NCBI GenBank assembly: GCA_051530055.1
Contig: CM121342.1
Coordinates: 4,092,001-4,156,000, forward strand
Direction of reading: 5' to 3'
DNA: 64,000 bases
Origin: Neoechinorhynchus agilis
Taxonomy: Eukaryota; Acanthocephala
The notes beneath the pieces were generated by a model. That model worked only from the letters and a program-made list of their open reading frames with translations. It was not told the DNA's origin and did not search any database. The translations under genes were made by a program, and so were the position numbers. Below are positions 1 through 12,700 of the stretch, piece by piece (position 1 is the first letter of the stretch; each line of letters starts with the position of its first letter).

Positions 1-1727
1 CGAAACTGGTCATAGTTGAACGCTTACAAGAGGGAAATATTTTCTAAAATCATTTTGAGGTTCAAAGAAATCGTTTAAGAAAAAGAACATCGCAACGGTT
101 TTAAAGGATTCCGGAATCAAATTTAAATTTCTCTTAGGACGATTCAATGGTTTCAAAATAAAAGCAATAGCGAGGATATTTTCTTAAGAAATGTTTTTTT
201 TATTTGGTTGTTCAAAAAAGAATTAAACGGCGAAACTGGTCATAGTTGAACGCTTACAAGAGGGAAAATATTTTCTAAAATATTTTGAGGTTCGAAATGT
301 TTAAGAAAAAGAACATCGCAACGGTTTTAAAGATTGGAATCAATTTGAATTTCTAGACGATTCAATGGTTTCAAAATAAAAGCAATAGCGAGGATATTTT
401 CTTAAGAAATGTTTTTTTTGATTTGGTTGTTCAAAAAAGAATTAAACGGCGAAACTGGTCATAGTTGAACGCTTACAAGAGGGAAAATATTTTCTAAAAT
501 CATTTTGAGGTTCAAAGAAATCGTTTAAGAAAAAGAACATCGCAACGGTTTTAAAGGATTCCGGAATCAAATTTGAATTTCTCTTAGGACGATTCAATGG
601 TTTCAAAATAAAAGCAATAGCGAGGATATTTTCTTAAGAAATGTTTTTTTTATTTGGTTGTTCAAAAAAGAATTAAACGGCAAAACTGGTCATAGTTGAA
701 CGCTTACAAGAGGGAAAATATTTTCTAAAATCATTTTGAGGTTCAAAGAAATCGTTTAAGAAAAAGAACATCGCAACGGTTTTAAAGGATTCCGGAATCA
801 AATTTAAATTTCTCTTAGGACGATTCAATGGTTTCAAAATAAAAGCAAAAGCGAGGATATTTTCTTAAGAAATGTTTTTTTTGATTTGGTTGTTCAAAAA
901 AGAATTAAACGGCGAAACTGGTCATAGTTGAACGCTTACAAGAGGGAAAATATTTTCTAAAATCATTTTGAGGTTCAAAAAAATCGTTTAAGAAAAAGAA
1001 CATCGCAACGGTTTTAAAGGATTCCGGAATCAAATTTGAATTTCTCTTAGGACGATTCATGGTTTCAAATAAAAGCAATAGCGAGGATATTTTCTTAAGA
1101 AATGTTTTTTTTTGATTTGGTTGTTCAAAAAAGAATTAAACGGCGAAACTGGTCATAGTTGAACGCTTACAAGAGGGAAAATATTTTCTAAAATCATTTT
1201 GAGGTTCAAAAAAATCGTTTAAGAAAAAGAACATCGCAACGGTTTTAAAGGATTCCGGAATCAAATTTAAATTTCTCTTAGGACGATTCAATGGTTTCAA
1301 AATAAAAGCAATAGCGAGGATATTTTCTTAAGAAATGTTTTTTTTTGATTTGGTTGTTCAAAAAAGAATTAAACGGCGAAACTGGTCATAGTTGAACGCT
1401 TACAAGAGGGAAAATATTTTCTAAAATCATTTTGAGGTTCAAAGAAATCGTTTAAGAAAAAGAACATCGCAACGGTTTTAAAGGATTCCGGAATCAAATT
1501 TAAATTTCTCTTAGGACGATTCAATGGTTTCAAAATAAAAGCAAAAGCGAGGATATTTTCTTAAGAAATGTTTTTTTTTGATTTGGTTGTTCAAAAAAGA
1601 ATTAAACGGCAAAACTGGTCATAGTTGAACGCTTACAAGAGGGAAAATATTTTCTAAAATCATTTTGAGGTTCAAAGAAATCGTTTAAGAAAAAGAACAT
1701 CGCAACGGTTTTAAAGGATTCCGGAAT
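1..1727. repeat. Tandem array, ~231-bp unit
   Basis: Direct head-to-tail repeats start at about 1, 231, 450, 681, 913, 1144, 1377 and 1610, and the last copy breaks off near 1727. That makes about 7.5 copies, and the array probably continues to the left of the window. The second unit is about 12 bp shorter than the others; otherwise copies differ by scattered substitutions and homopolymer length changes. No frame stays open through a unit, so it is noncoding. The unit has no similarity by eye to the other arrays in the window. Confidence 0.95.
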
Positions 1728-2279
1728 TAGGCTATTTAGTTTGTAGAACAAAAATGGCACTTGAAAGATCCTTCGAGTCGTCGATCGTCCGCATCGACGC
1801 GTGCATGTGCGCGTACGTGACGGAAATTTGCTGAAAAACCCTAATTTCGTTTGACGCGCAAAAAACACAAATGAACATGATTGGCTGAATTTAAAAAAAG
1901 AAGATAGCCTTGTAGCCAATAATGTTTTTTATAGCCAATATTTGAATCGTTTTTGTGAATTGATGCATTTAATTAAATGATCTCTGATGATAAAGTTTTC
2001 TTTGACGCTAAATGAATCGAGAGATGAATTGAATCATTTTATTTTTTATAAAAACACATCGACTGATTATTGTTAAATTTTGATTGATTATTTTCTGTCC
2101 TCTAATGATTATTTTCAATCGGTTTGCTAAGACACTGTTTTGCGCTTCAAATTTGTTAATTTTCCCATAATGAAATTGATTGTAGCCAATAAAGATTTAT
2201 GGACGCTCAAAGAAATACTTTTTCAAATTGAAAACTATTTTATTTTGCTCTTCCACTTTTGCTTTGAAATCAATTTATA
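1728..2279. other. Unique spacer between two arrays
   Basis: This stretch is AT-rich except for a short CpG-dense patch at about 1775-1825, which has many CG dinucleotides in an otherwise CpG-poor region. No supported gene lies here. A minus-strand 105-codon reading frame (1602-1919) starts in this patch and runs into the 231-bp repeat; it has no recognisable domain and looks fortuitous. The CpG patch could be a relic of a promoter, but nothing else supports that. Confidence 0.5.
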
Positions 2280-4376
2280 CAAGCATTCCGACTCCGTCAT
2301 CCACCTCTCCGACCCTGGCATCAACTCTAAACTCCGGATCCGTCATCCACTTCTTCGGATCCGTCATCCACTCCAATTCCGGATCCGTCATCCACCCCTC
2401 CGACCCTGGCATCAACTCTAAACTCCGGATCCGTCATCCATTGTATTCCTCCATTCCGACTCCGTCATCCACTCTCCCGAATTTGTCATCCACTCCAATT
2501 CCGGATCCGTCATCCACCTCTTCGGATCCGTTATCCACCTCTCCAACGTATAGCTCGGATCGTTCCACTCGAATTCCGACTCCGTCATCCCTTCAAACAC
2601 CGGATCCGTCATCCACTCCAGCAAGACGCGTCCTCCATCCACCCCTCCGGATCCGTCCTCCATCCACCCCTCCGACTCCGTCATCCACCTCTTCGGATCC
2701 GTCATCCACTCCAATTCCGGATCCGTCATCCACCTCTTCGGATCCGTCATCCACTCCGAATTCCGACTCCGTCATCCACCCCTCCGGATCCGTCATCCAC
2801 CTCTCCGAATCCGTCATCCACTCCAATTCCGGATCCGTCATCCACCTCTCCGACTCCGTCATCCACTCCTCCGGATCCGTCATCCACCTCTCCGACTCTG
2901 TCATCAACTCCAAATCCGGATCCGTCATCCACCTCTTCGGATCCGTCATCCACCCCTCCGGATCCGTCCTCATCCACCCCTCCGGTCCGTCATCCACCTC
3001 TCCAACCCCGTCATCCACTCTACGGATCCGTCATCCACTTCTTCGGATCCGTCATCCACTCCGAATTCCGACTCCGTCATCCACCTCTCCGACCCTGGCA
3101 TCAACTCTAAACTCCGGATCCGTCATCCACCTCTTCGGATCCGTCATCCACTCCAATTCCGGATCCGTCATCCACCTCTCCGACCCTGGCATCAACTCTA
3201 AACTCCGGATCCGTCATCCACCTCTTCGGATCCGTCATCCACTTCTTCGGATTTGTCATTCACTCCGAATTCCGACTCCGTCATCCACCTCTTCGGATCC
3301 GTCATCCACTCTAATTCCGGATCCGTCATCCACCTCTTCGGATCCGTCCCCTCCAATTGGTCCGTCATCCTCTGGCATCAACTCTAAACTCCGGATCCGT
3401 CATCCACCTCTTCGGATCCGTCATCCACTTCTTCGGATTTGTCATTCACTCCGAATTCCGACTCCGTCATCCACTTCAAACTCCGGATTTGTCATCCACT
3501 CCAATTCCGGATCCGTCATCCACCTCTCCGACCCTGTCATCCACTCTAAACTCCGGATCCGTCATCCACTTCTCCGGATCCGTCATCCACTCCAAATTAC
3601 AGAGACCCGTCCTCCATCCACCCCTCCGGATCCGTCATCCACCTCTCCGACTCTGGCATCCACTCCAATTCCGGATCCGTCATCCACCTCTCCGACCCTG
3701 GCATCAACTCTAAACTCCGGATCCGTCATCCACCTCTTCGGATTTGTCATCCACTCCAATTCGCCGTCTCCATCCATCGGATCCGTCATCCATCTCCGAC
3801 CTGGCATCACTCAATTCCGGATCCTCATCCACCTCTTCGGATCCGTCATCCACTTCTTCGGATTTGTCATTCACTCCGAATTCCGACTCCGTCATCCACT
3901 TCAAACTCCGAATTTGTCATCCACTCCAATTCCGGATCCGTCATCCACCTCTTCGGATCCGTTATCCACCTCTCCAACCCCGTCATCCACTCCAGACTCC
4001 GGATCCGTCATCCACTCCAATTCCGACTTCGTCATCCACCTCTTCGCTCCGTCATCCACTTCAAACACCGGATCCGTCATCCACTCCACATTGCAGAGAC
4101 GCGTCCTCCATCCACCCCTCCGGATCCGTCCTCCATCCACCCCTCCGACTCCGTCATCCACCTCTCCGGATCCGTCCTCCATCCACCTCTTCGGATCCGT
4201 CATCCACTCCGAATTCCGACTCCGTCATCCACCCCTCCGGATCCGTCGTCCACCTCTCCGACTCCGTCATCCACTCCAATTCCGGATCCGCCATCCACCT
4301 CTCCGACTCCGTCATCCACCCCTCCGGATCCGTCATCCACCTCTCCGACTCCGTCATCCGCTCTAAACCCCGGTAA
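2280..4376. repeat. GC-rich minisatellite, 21/24-bp units
   Basis: About 2.1 kb of short units built on GGATCCGTCATCCAC followed by a variable 6-9 nt tail, so units are mostly 21 or 24 bp with local higher-order patterns. It is the only long GC-rich repeat here, and its borders with AT-rich sequence are sharp. Because units are multiples of three and contain no stop triplet in several frames, long frames stay open on both strands (712 codons on plus; several of 76-141 codons on minus). The plus frames read as Ser/Thr/Pro-rich or His/Ile/Arg-rich repeats and the minus frames as Asp/Glu/Gly/Trp-rich repeats. The longest frame begins at a non-ATG codon and has no splice or promoter support, so I treat it as noncoding. 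Confidence 0.9.
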
Positions 4377-6711
4377 TAGTACAAAGATTTCGTATCAACA
4401 CATTTTAATTTGAACGATTTTCAACAAAGGACCATCTTTCAGAGCTTTTTAGATAATTGACTGAAGAATTCCAGCGTGATTGGACCAAATATTTCAATAA
4501 AAGTCATCTTGGATATATTTTTCCCACGTGTTATTATCATTAAGCATTCGTTATTTACGGAAAATTCTACTTCTAAAAGTCGCTATTTCGAAACCGCAAT
4601 TTTGTAAATGAGTGTCTACTTACTAAATGAGCACTTCCACAGCAATGAATTAGTTTAACAGAGAGTAGGCAAGTGCACTTAGAGTTTATGAATTTTTGGC
4701 ATAGCTGATAAATGTTTATAAAAAGACAAGATGACACTAATTGCGAGGTGATTTCGACTTGATGCTTTATAAATTGATAAGGACTTGAACGATTGCTCAA
4801 GTTATTCATTTTTTGTTTCTAAAAAAACACAGAGTACCTGTGCTTGCGTCTTGGAAGCAATCACAGACGTCTCAAATATGACAATTGCCATAGCAGATCA
4901 CTTCAAAAAAAAGAGATAAGATATTTGCCGCAAATCAGTCTTTGCGATTGTCAAAGACGTTCTTGCATTCTAAGCTCTTTTCATCGCCTAGGAGAATCTT
5001 GGCGAACAGTGTATGTTTTCTTAATAATGAAGCACCAGAAAAAAATGTCAATTTGTGTTGTGGCATTTCTGTTATATTCATAGAATGTCTTTATCAGCTT
5101 CGCATCGCTTATAACTCCATACGATGTCTGATCATGTAAGTCAACAAAATTAAAGTTCAACAATAATCTTAATTTTTCGTGTTGTGGCGATAAAAATTTA
5201 TTAAATCGATATTTAGGCTCAATATAAAGGTGTCGCCACTACATAACAATCATTAGCAGTTTCATTTTTCAACAATCTTAATCATAAATCTAATGCGTCC
5301 GATTTCTTACAATCAATACGATTTTATTTTTTTAGCTAATAATTTTTTGACTCATCCGAATGGAAAATGAGTACTTGGGTATTATATCGACCACATCGAA
5401 TTTTCTTTTTTACACCAATCTTCCCAGTTCGTCTCGGTGATGGACGGAAGCAAAAAATGTCAGCTGATTTTCTCGACCGAAAGTTTCTTTTTTTTCTATG
5501 AATTATTTTCCGTATTTAAGTCTAAGATTAAATTCACTAAACAATCCATAATAACTTTTCAAAATTGTGAGCCGTTTAAAAAAGTGCTCAGTTCTAAACC
5601 TAATAAACGAAAAAATTTGGAAGTTCACATTAAAAATTTAGCGAATATTCCATAAATCTCTGTGGTAAAATGTAATACGTAATAAGGATCTTTACGATAA
5701 TCGGGAAAAGCCATAGCAATCGTATTCCTTAGTGGATTCCAAAGTTATTTGGAAAAATATCGCCAGTTTAGCCCGACTTTTTATTGTATATTTGTATAAC
5801 AAAAGAGACTCGATCAAGATAATTAAAAGGTCACAATACATTGTAACATTAACCAAATGCAAATTGTCCTTTTCCGGGATTCCCATTCTTTTATGGTTAA
5901 AGATCTCGGATGCATTATTCCACAATACTGCGTTCGTTTTTATCTCTCTCCGTTTTTAGTTACATCCGATTCTTGGAATTGGAACACACTGAGATTTCTC
6001 CTAACGAAGATTCTAAGTCGTATCCTACACACAAAAAACCCTACTTAAAGTGTAATTCTTTTTTTTATTAGACGAATTTTTCGCAACCATATTCGTAAAC
6101 TTGTAAAAAAACCACGAGCATCGAAAGTTGCGATAAAGAAAAAATGTTCTTTTCGCGATTAATTTGTCCATTATTAAGGTTTTATTTTTTCGTTTAAGAG
6201 CAAACTAATCGGTAAGGATGGTTTTCTTCGATCTAAGAAAAAGACAAACATTAAAGCCAATGTAATACCTCGCCATATTTCATATGCGACAAAGTATATA
6301 AAAATTTATGGCCATTTCCCGTCTATATTTCTCTATAAAGAAGATATATCGACCATATTATGATGGTTTTAATATCACATTAGAATAACGCGACAAACCG
6401 ATCCACTAGGGCATTGCCATTTGTTATCATTGTGAAGCTTTATTTTCTTTTTTTTTGTGAGTAGGTACCATATTTCAGAGAAAATATCTCTGTCGCTTAT
6501 AAGAGAAATGTGTAACACACTAAATTATTATTGGCTGCTTTTCTCCTTCCCCAGGGAAAGTAAATGTTTTGCGAAGGTGTAGCCTAGAACCACAAATAGC
6601 TAAATGCGAATAACAATCCAGTATTTCTTAACGAGCTAAGTTCGCCGCCGGAAGCAAGGGGTCTTGTTACACAATCTCATAAGTTGCTGACAAAAAAGGA
6701 TCTTTTTTTGA
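4377..6711. other. Mostly featureless AT-rich spacer with weak exon-like pieces
   Basis: No gene is firmly supported. Weak candidates on the plus strand are: an open stretch from about 4842 to 5083 that follows a CACAG acceptor-like site; a 71-codon ATG frame at 5440-5655 rich in Lys and Phe; and an exon-like piece from 5960, after TTTTTAG, reading YIRFLELEHTEISP and onward to about 6073. Composition in the last piece looks more protein-like than its surroundings, but no phase-consistent partner exon or known domain was found. These could be exons of the gene that continues at 6712, or decayed coding sequence. Confidence 0.3.
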
Positions 6712-9700
6712 ACAATCATCGAAATCTTCTCTCTTTTTGAATTTCATAAAGAAAACTTGACTGCTAGACGGTTTAAAGCCATTGAACATGTGCACTTACG
6801 CACAATATCGGTCGTCTCACGAGCAGCAGCAGCAGTGGAACGATCTAATAATGGGTACAAAGTGTTTTATTTGTTCCGCGCTCAGAATGGTAAGTGTCGC
6901 TTAATTTATGGGCCGTTTGTGTCTCTCAAATATCCATTTATAATTTTTGAATTAGTCATCTTAATTTTTAACGCTTAGTTGCAATGATTAAGATGGTCGA
7001 AGGAAGTGAAAGCGAAACACGAGCACATTTAAGTCAACTTGGGATTCAAAACACCATCGTAGGGTTTCTTTTACACAGAAAAAAGGTTAAATTTCAGCTC
7101 TTGAGCTGCCTCTAAACATGGCACACAATGAAAAGATGTGAAAAGGACTCACTATCCGTCCCCTTTTCTGAGTAGCACAACGGAAAAGGTCCATTAACTT
7201 CTCTTTTCTGATTAGCGAGGTATTCCTAAGATTTTTTCAAAAAAAACGAAGGTAGGGTTTCTTTTACACCGGAAAGGTCCATTTACTTCTCTTTGCTAAT
7301 TAAAAAGGTTTTCCTTTTTTTCAAAAAACGAAGGTAGGGTTTCTTTTAAACGGAAAACGTCCATCAACTTTACTTCTCTTTTCTGATTAGCGAGGTATTT
7401 TTCGGATTTTTTTCAAAAAACGAAGGAAAGGTTTCTTTTAAACGGAAAAGGTCTTATTTACTTCTCTTTTCTGATTAGCGAGGTATTTTTCGGATTTTTT
7501 TCAAAAAAAGGAAGGAAGGTTTCTTTTAAACGGAAAACGTCCATTAACTTCTCTTTGCTAATTAAAAAGGTTTTCCTTTTTTTCAAAAAACGAAGGTAGG
7601 GTTTCTTTTAAACGGAAAACGTCCATTAACTTTACTTCTCTTTTCTGATTAGCGAGGTATTTTTCGGATTTTTTTCAAAAAAAGGAAGGAAGGTTTCTTT
7701 TAAACGGAAAACGTCCATTAACTTTACTTCTCTTTTCTGATTAGCGAGGTATTTTTCGGATTTTTTTCAAAAAACGAAGGAAAGGTTTCTTTTAAACGGA
7801 AAACGTCCATTAACTTTACTTCTCTTTTCTGATTAGCGAGGTATTTTCGGATTTTTTCAAAAAACGAAGGAAGGTTTCTTTTAAACGGAAAACGTCCATA
7901 ACTTTACTTCTCTTTTCTGATTGATTTTTCGGATTTTTTTCAAAAAACGAAGGAAGGTTTCTTTTAAACGGAAAAGGTCTATAAACTTTACTTCTCTTTT
8001 CTGATTAGCGAGGTATTTTTCGGATTTTTTTCAAAAAAAGGAAGGAAGGTTTTCTTTTAAACGGAAAACGTCCATTAACTTTACTTCTCTTTTCTGATTA
8101 GCGAGGTATTTTTCGGATTTTTTTCAAAAAACGAAGGAAGGTTTTCGGAAAAGTCCATACTTTACTTCTCTTTTCTGATTAGCGAGGTATTTTTCGGATT
8201 TTTCAAAAAACGAAGGAAGGTTTCTTTTAAACGGAAAACGTCCATAACTTTACTTCTCTTTTCTGATTAGCGAGGTATTTTTCGGATTTTCCAAGGAAGG
8301 TTCTTTTAAACGGAAAACGTCCATTAACTTTACTTCTCTTTTCTGATTAGCGAGGTATTTTTCGGATTTTTTTCAAAAAACGAAGGAAGGTTTCTTTTAA
8401 ACGGAAAAGGTCTATAAACTTTACTTCTCTTTTCTGATTAGCGAGGTATTTTTCGGATTTTTTTCAAAAAACGAAGGAAGGTTTCTTTTAAACGGAAAAC
8501 GTCCATTAACTTTACTTCTCTTTTCTGATTAGCGAGGTATTTTTCGGATTTTTTAAAAAAAAGGAAAGGTTTCTTTTAAACGGAAAACGTCCATTAACTT
8601 TACTTCTCTTTTCTGATTAGCGAGGTATTTTTCGGATTTTTTTCAAAAAACGAAGGAAAGGTTTCTTTTAAACGGAAAAGGTCTATAAACTTTACTTCTC
8701 TTTTCTGATTAGCGAGGTATTTTTCGGATTTTTTTCAAAAAACGAAGGAAGGTTTCTTTTAAACGGAAAACGTCCATAAACTTTACTTCTCTTTTCTGAT
8801 TAGCGAGGTATTTTTCGGATTTTTTTCAAAAAACGAAGGAAAGGTTTCTTTTAAACGGAAAAGGTCTATAAACTTTACTTCTCTTTTCTGATTAGCGAGG
8901 TATTTTTCGGATTTTTTTCAAAAAACGGAAGGAAGGTTTCTTTTAAACGGAAAACGTCCATCAACTTTACTTCTCTTTTCTGATTAGCGAGGTATTTTTC
9001 GGATTTTTTTCAAAAAACGAAGGAAAGGTTTCTTTTAAACGGAAAAGGTCCATAAACTTTACTTCTCTTTTCTGATTAGCGAGGTATTTTTCGGATTTTT
9101 TTCAAAAACGAAGGAAAGGTTTCTTTTAAACGGAAAAGGTCTATAAACTTTACTTCTCTTTTCTGATTAGCGAGGTATTTTTCGGATTTTTTTCAAAAAA
9201 CGAAGGAAAGGTTTCTTTTAAACGGAAAACGTCCATAAACTTTACTTCTCTTTTCTGATTAGCGAGGTATTTTTCGGATTTTTTTCAAAAAACGAAGGAA
9301 AGGTTTCTTTTAAACGGAAAAGGTCTATAAACTTTACTTCTCTTTTCTGATTAGCGAGGTATTTTTCGGATTTTTTTCAAAAAACGAAGGAAAGGTTTCT
9401 TTTAAACGGAAAACGTCCATAAACTTTACTTCTCTTTTCTGATTAGCGAGGTATTTTTCGGATTTTTTTCAAAAAACGAAGGAAAGGTTTCTTTTAAACG
9501 GAAAAGGTCTATAAACTTTACTTCTCTTTTCTGATTAGCGAGGTAAAAAACGAAGGAAAGGTTTTTCGGATTTTTTCAAAAAACGAAGGAAAGGTTTCGT
9601 TTAAACGGAAAACGTCTATAAACTTTACTTCTCTTTTCTGATTAGCGAGGTATTTTTCGGATTTTTTTCAAAAAACGAAGGAAAGGTTTCTTTTAAACGG

Positions 9701-12700
9701 AAAAGGTCTATAAACTTTACTTCTCTTTTCTGATTAGCGAGGTATTTTTCGGATTTTTTTCAAAAAACGAAGGAAAGGTTTCTTTTAAACGGAAAAGGTC
9801 TATAAACTTTACTTCTCTTTTCTGATTAGCGAGGTATTTTTCGGATTTTTTTCAAAAAACGAAGGAAAGGTTTCTTTTAAACGGAAAACGTCCATCAACT
9901 TTACTTCTCTTTTCTGATTAGCGAGGTATTTTTCGGATTTTTTTCAAAAAACGAAGGAAAGGTTTCTTTTAAACGGAAAAGGTCTATAAACTTTACTTCT
10001 CTTTTCTGATTAGCGAGGTATTTTTCGGATTTTTTTCAAAAAACGAAGGAAAGGTTTCTTTTAAACGGAAAACGTCCATCAACTTTACTTCTCTTTTCTG
10101 ATTAGCGAGGTATTTTTCGGATTTTTTTCAAAAAACGAAGGAAAGGTTTCTTTTAAACGGAAAAGGTCTATCTTTATAAATTTTTTTCAAAAAACGAAGG
10201 AAAGGTTTACTTCTCTTTCTTTGATTAGCGAGGTATTTTTCGGATTTTTTTCAAAAAACGAAGGAAAGGTTTCTTTTAAACGGAAAACGTCCATAACTTT
10301 ACTTCTCTTTTCTGATTAGCGAGGTATTTTTCGGATTTTTTCAAAAAACGAAGGAAAGGTTTCTTTTAAACGGAAAAGGTCTATAAACTTTACTTCTCTT
10401 TTCTGATTAGCGAGGTATTTTTCGGATTTTTTTCAAAAAACGAAGGAAAGGTTTCTTTTAAACGGAAAAGTCTATAAACTTTACTTCTCTTTTCTGATTA
10501 GCGAGGTATTTTTCGGATTTTTTTCAAAAAACGAAGGAAAGGTTTCTTTTAAACGGAAAAGGTCTATAAACTTTACTTCTCTTTTCTGATTAGCGAGGTA
10601 TTTTTCGGATTTTTTTCAAAAAACGAAGGAAAGGTTTCTTTTAAACGGAAAACGTCCATCAACTTTACTTCTCTTTTCTGATTAGCGAGGTATTTTTCGG
10701 ATTTTTTTCAAAAAACGAAGGAAAGGTTTCTTTTAAACGGAAAAGGTCTATAAACTTTACTTCTCTTTTCTGATTAGCGAGGTATTTTTCGGATTTTTTT
10801 CCAAAAAACGGATTTTTTTAAACAAAAAAACTTTACTTCTCTTTTCTGATTAGGAAAGGTTTCTTTTAAACGGAAAACGTCCATCAACTTTACTTCTCTT
10901 TTCTGATTAGCGAGGTATTTTTCGGATTTTTTTCAAAAAACGAAGGAAAGGTTTCTTTTAAACGGAAAAGGTCTATAAACTTTACTTCTCTTTTCTGATT
11001 AGCGAGGTATTTTTCGGATTTTTTTCAAAAAACGAAGGAAAGGTTTCTTTTAAACGGAAAACGGTCTATAAACTTTACTTCTCTTTTCTGATTAGCGAGG
11101 TATTTTTCGGATTTTTTTCAAAAAACGAAGGAAGGTTTCTTTTAAACGGAAAACGTCCATAAACTTTACTTCTCTTTTCTGATTAGCGAGGTAGGATTTT
11201 TTTCAAAAAACGAAGGAAAGGTTTTTTTCGGAAAAACTTTACTTCTCTTTTCTGATTAGGATTTTTCGGATTTTTTTCAAAAAACGAAGGAAGTTTCTTT
11301 TAAACGGAAAACGTCCATAAACTTTACTTCTCTTTTCTGATTAGCGAAACGGAAAAGGTCTATAAACTTTACTTCTCTTTTCTGGATTTTTTTCAAAAAA
11401 AGGAAGGAAGGTTTCTTTTAAACGGAAAACGTCCATCATTAACTTTTCTGATTAGCGAAGGTATTTTTCTTTTTCTCAATTTCTTTTAAACGGAAAAGGT
11501 CTATTTTTTTTCTGATTAGAGGTATTTTTTTTTTTCAAAAAACGAAGGAAAGGTTTCTTTTAAACGGAAAACGTCCATTAACTTTACTTCTCTTTTCTGA
11601 TTAGCGAGGTATTTTTCGGATTTTTTTTTCAAAAAACGAAGGAAAGGTTTCTTTTAAACGGAAAAGGTCTATAAACTTTACTTCTCTTTTCTGATTAGCG
11701 AGGTATTTTTCGGATTTTTTTTTTTTCAAAAACGAAGGAAAGGTTTCTTTTAAACGGAAAACGTCCATTAACTTTACTTTCTGATTAGCGAGGTATTTTT
11801 CGGATTTTTTTCAAAAAACGAAGGAAAGGTTTCGTTTAAACGGAAAACGTCCATCAACTTTACTTCTCTTTTCTGATTAGCGAGGTATTTTTCGGATTTT
11901 TTTAAAGCAAAACAATAAAGCTTTACTTCTCTTTTCTGAAGCGAAATGGTTTTTTAAAAAAAGGAAAAGGTCTATTAAACTTTTTACTTCTCTTTTCTGA
12001 TTAGCGAGGTATTTTTCGGATTTTTTTCAAAAAACTAATGGAAGGAAAGGTTTCTTTTAAACGGAAAACGTCCATCAACTTTACTTCTCTTTTCTGATTA
12101 GCGAGGTATTTTTCGGATTTTTTCAAAAAACGAAGGAAAGGCTTTTTTAAACGGAAAACGTCCATTAACTTTACTTCTCTTTTCTGATTAGCGAGGTATT
12201 TTTCGGATTTTTTTCAAAAAACGAAGGAAAGGTTTCTTTTAAACGGAAAAGGTCCATTAAACTTTACTTCTTTTCTGATTAGCGAGGTATTTTTCGGATT
12301 TTTTTCAAAAAACGAAGGAGAGGTTTCTTTTAAACGGAAAAGGTCTCAAACTTTAAATTAGCGAGGTATTTTTCTTTTTTTCAAAAAACTTTTCTTTTTC
12401 CATTAACTTTACTTTCTTTTCTGATTAGCGAGGTATTTTTCGGATTTTTTTTTCAAAAAACGAAGCATTTTTCGGATTTTTTTCAAAAAAAGGAAGGAAG
12501 GTTTTCTTTTAAACGGAAAACGTCCATTAACTTTACTTCTCTTTTCTGATTAGATGAGGTATTTTTCGGATTTTTTTCAAAAAACGAAGGAAAGGTTTCT
12601 ATTTTAAACGGAAAAAAACGGTTCATAAACTTACTTCTCTTTTCTGATTAGCGAGGTATTTTTCGGATTTTTTTCAAAAAAACGAAGGAAAGGTTTCTTT

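Noticed and set aside
1602-1919. 105-codon minus frame at the edge of the first array
   Set aside because: It runs partly through the 231-bp repeat and has no recognisable domain.
2228-4366. 712-codon plus-strand frame over the GC-rich minisatellite
   Set aside because: It starts at TTG, competes with several equally open frames on both strands, and is made only of repeat units; no independent sign of translation.
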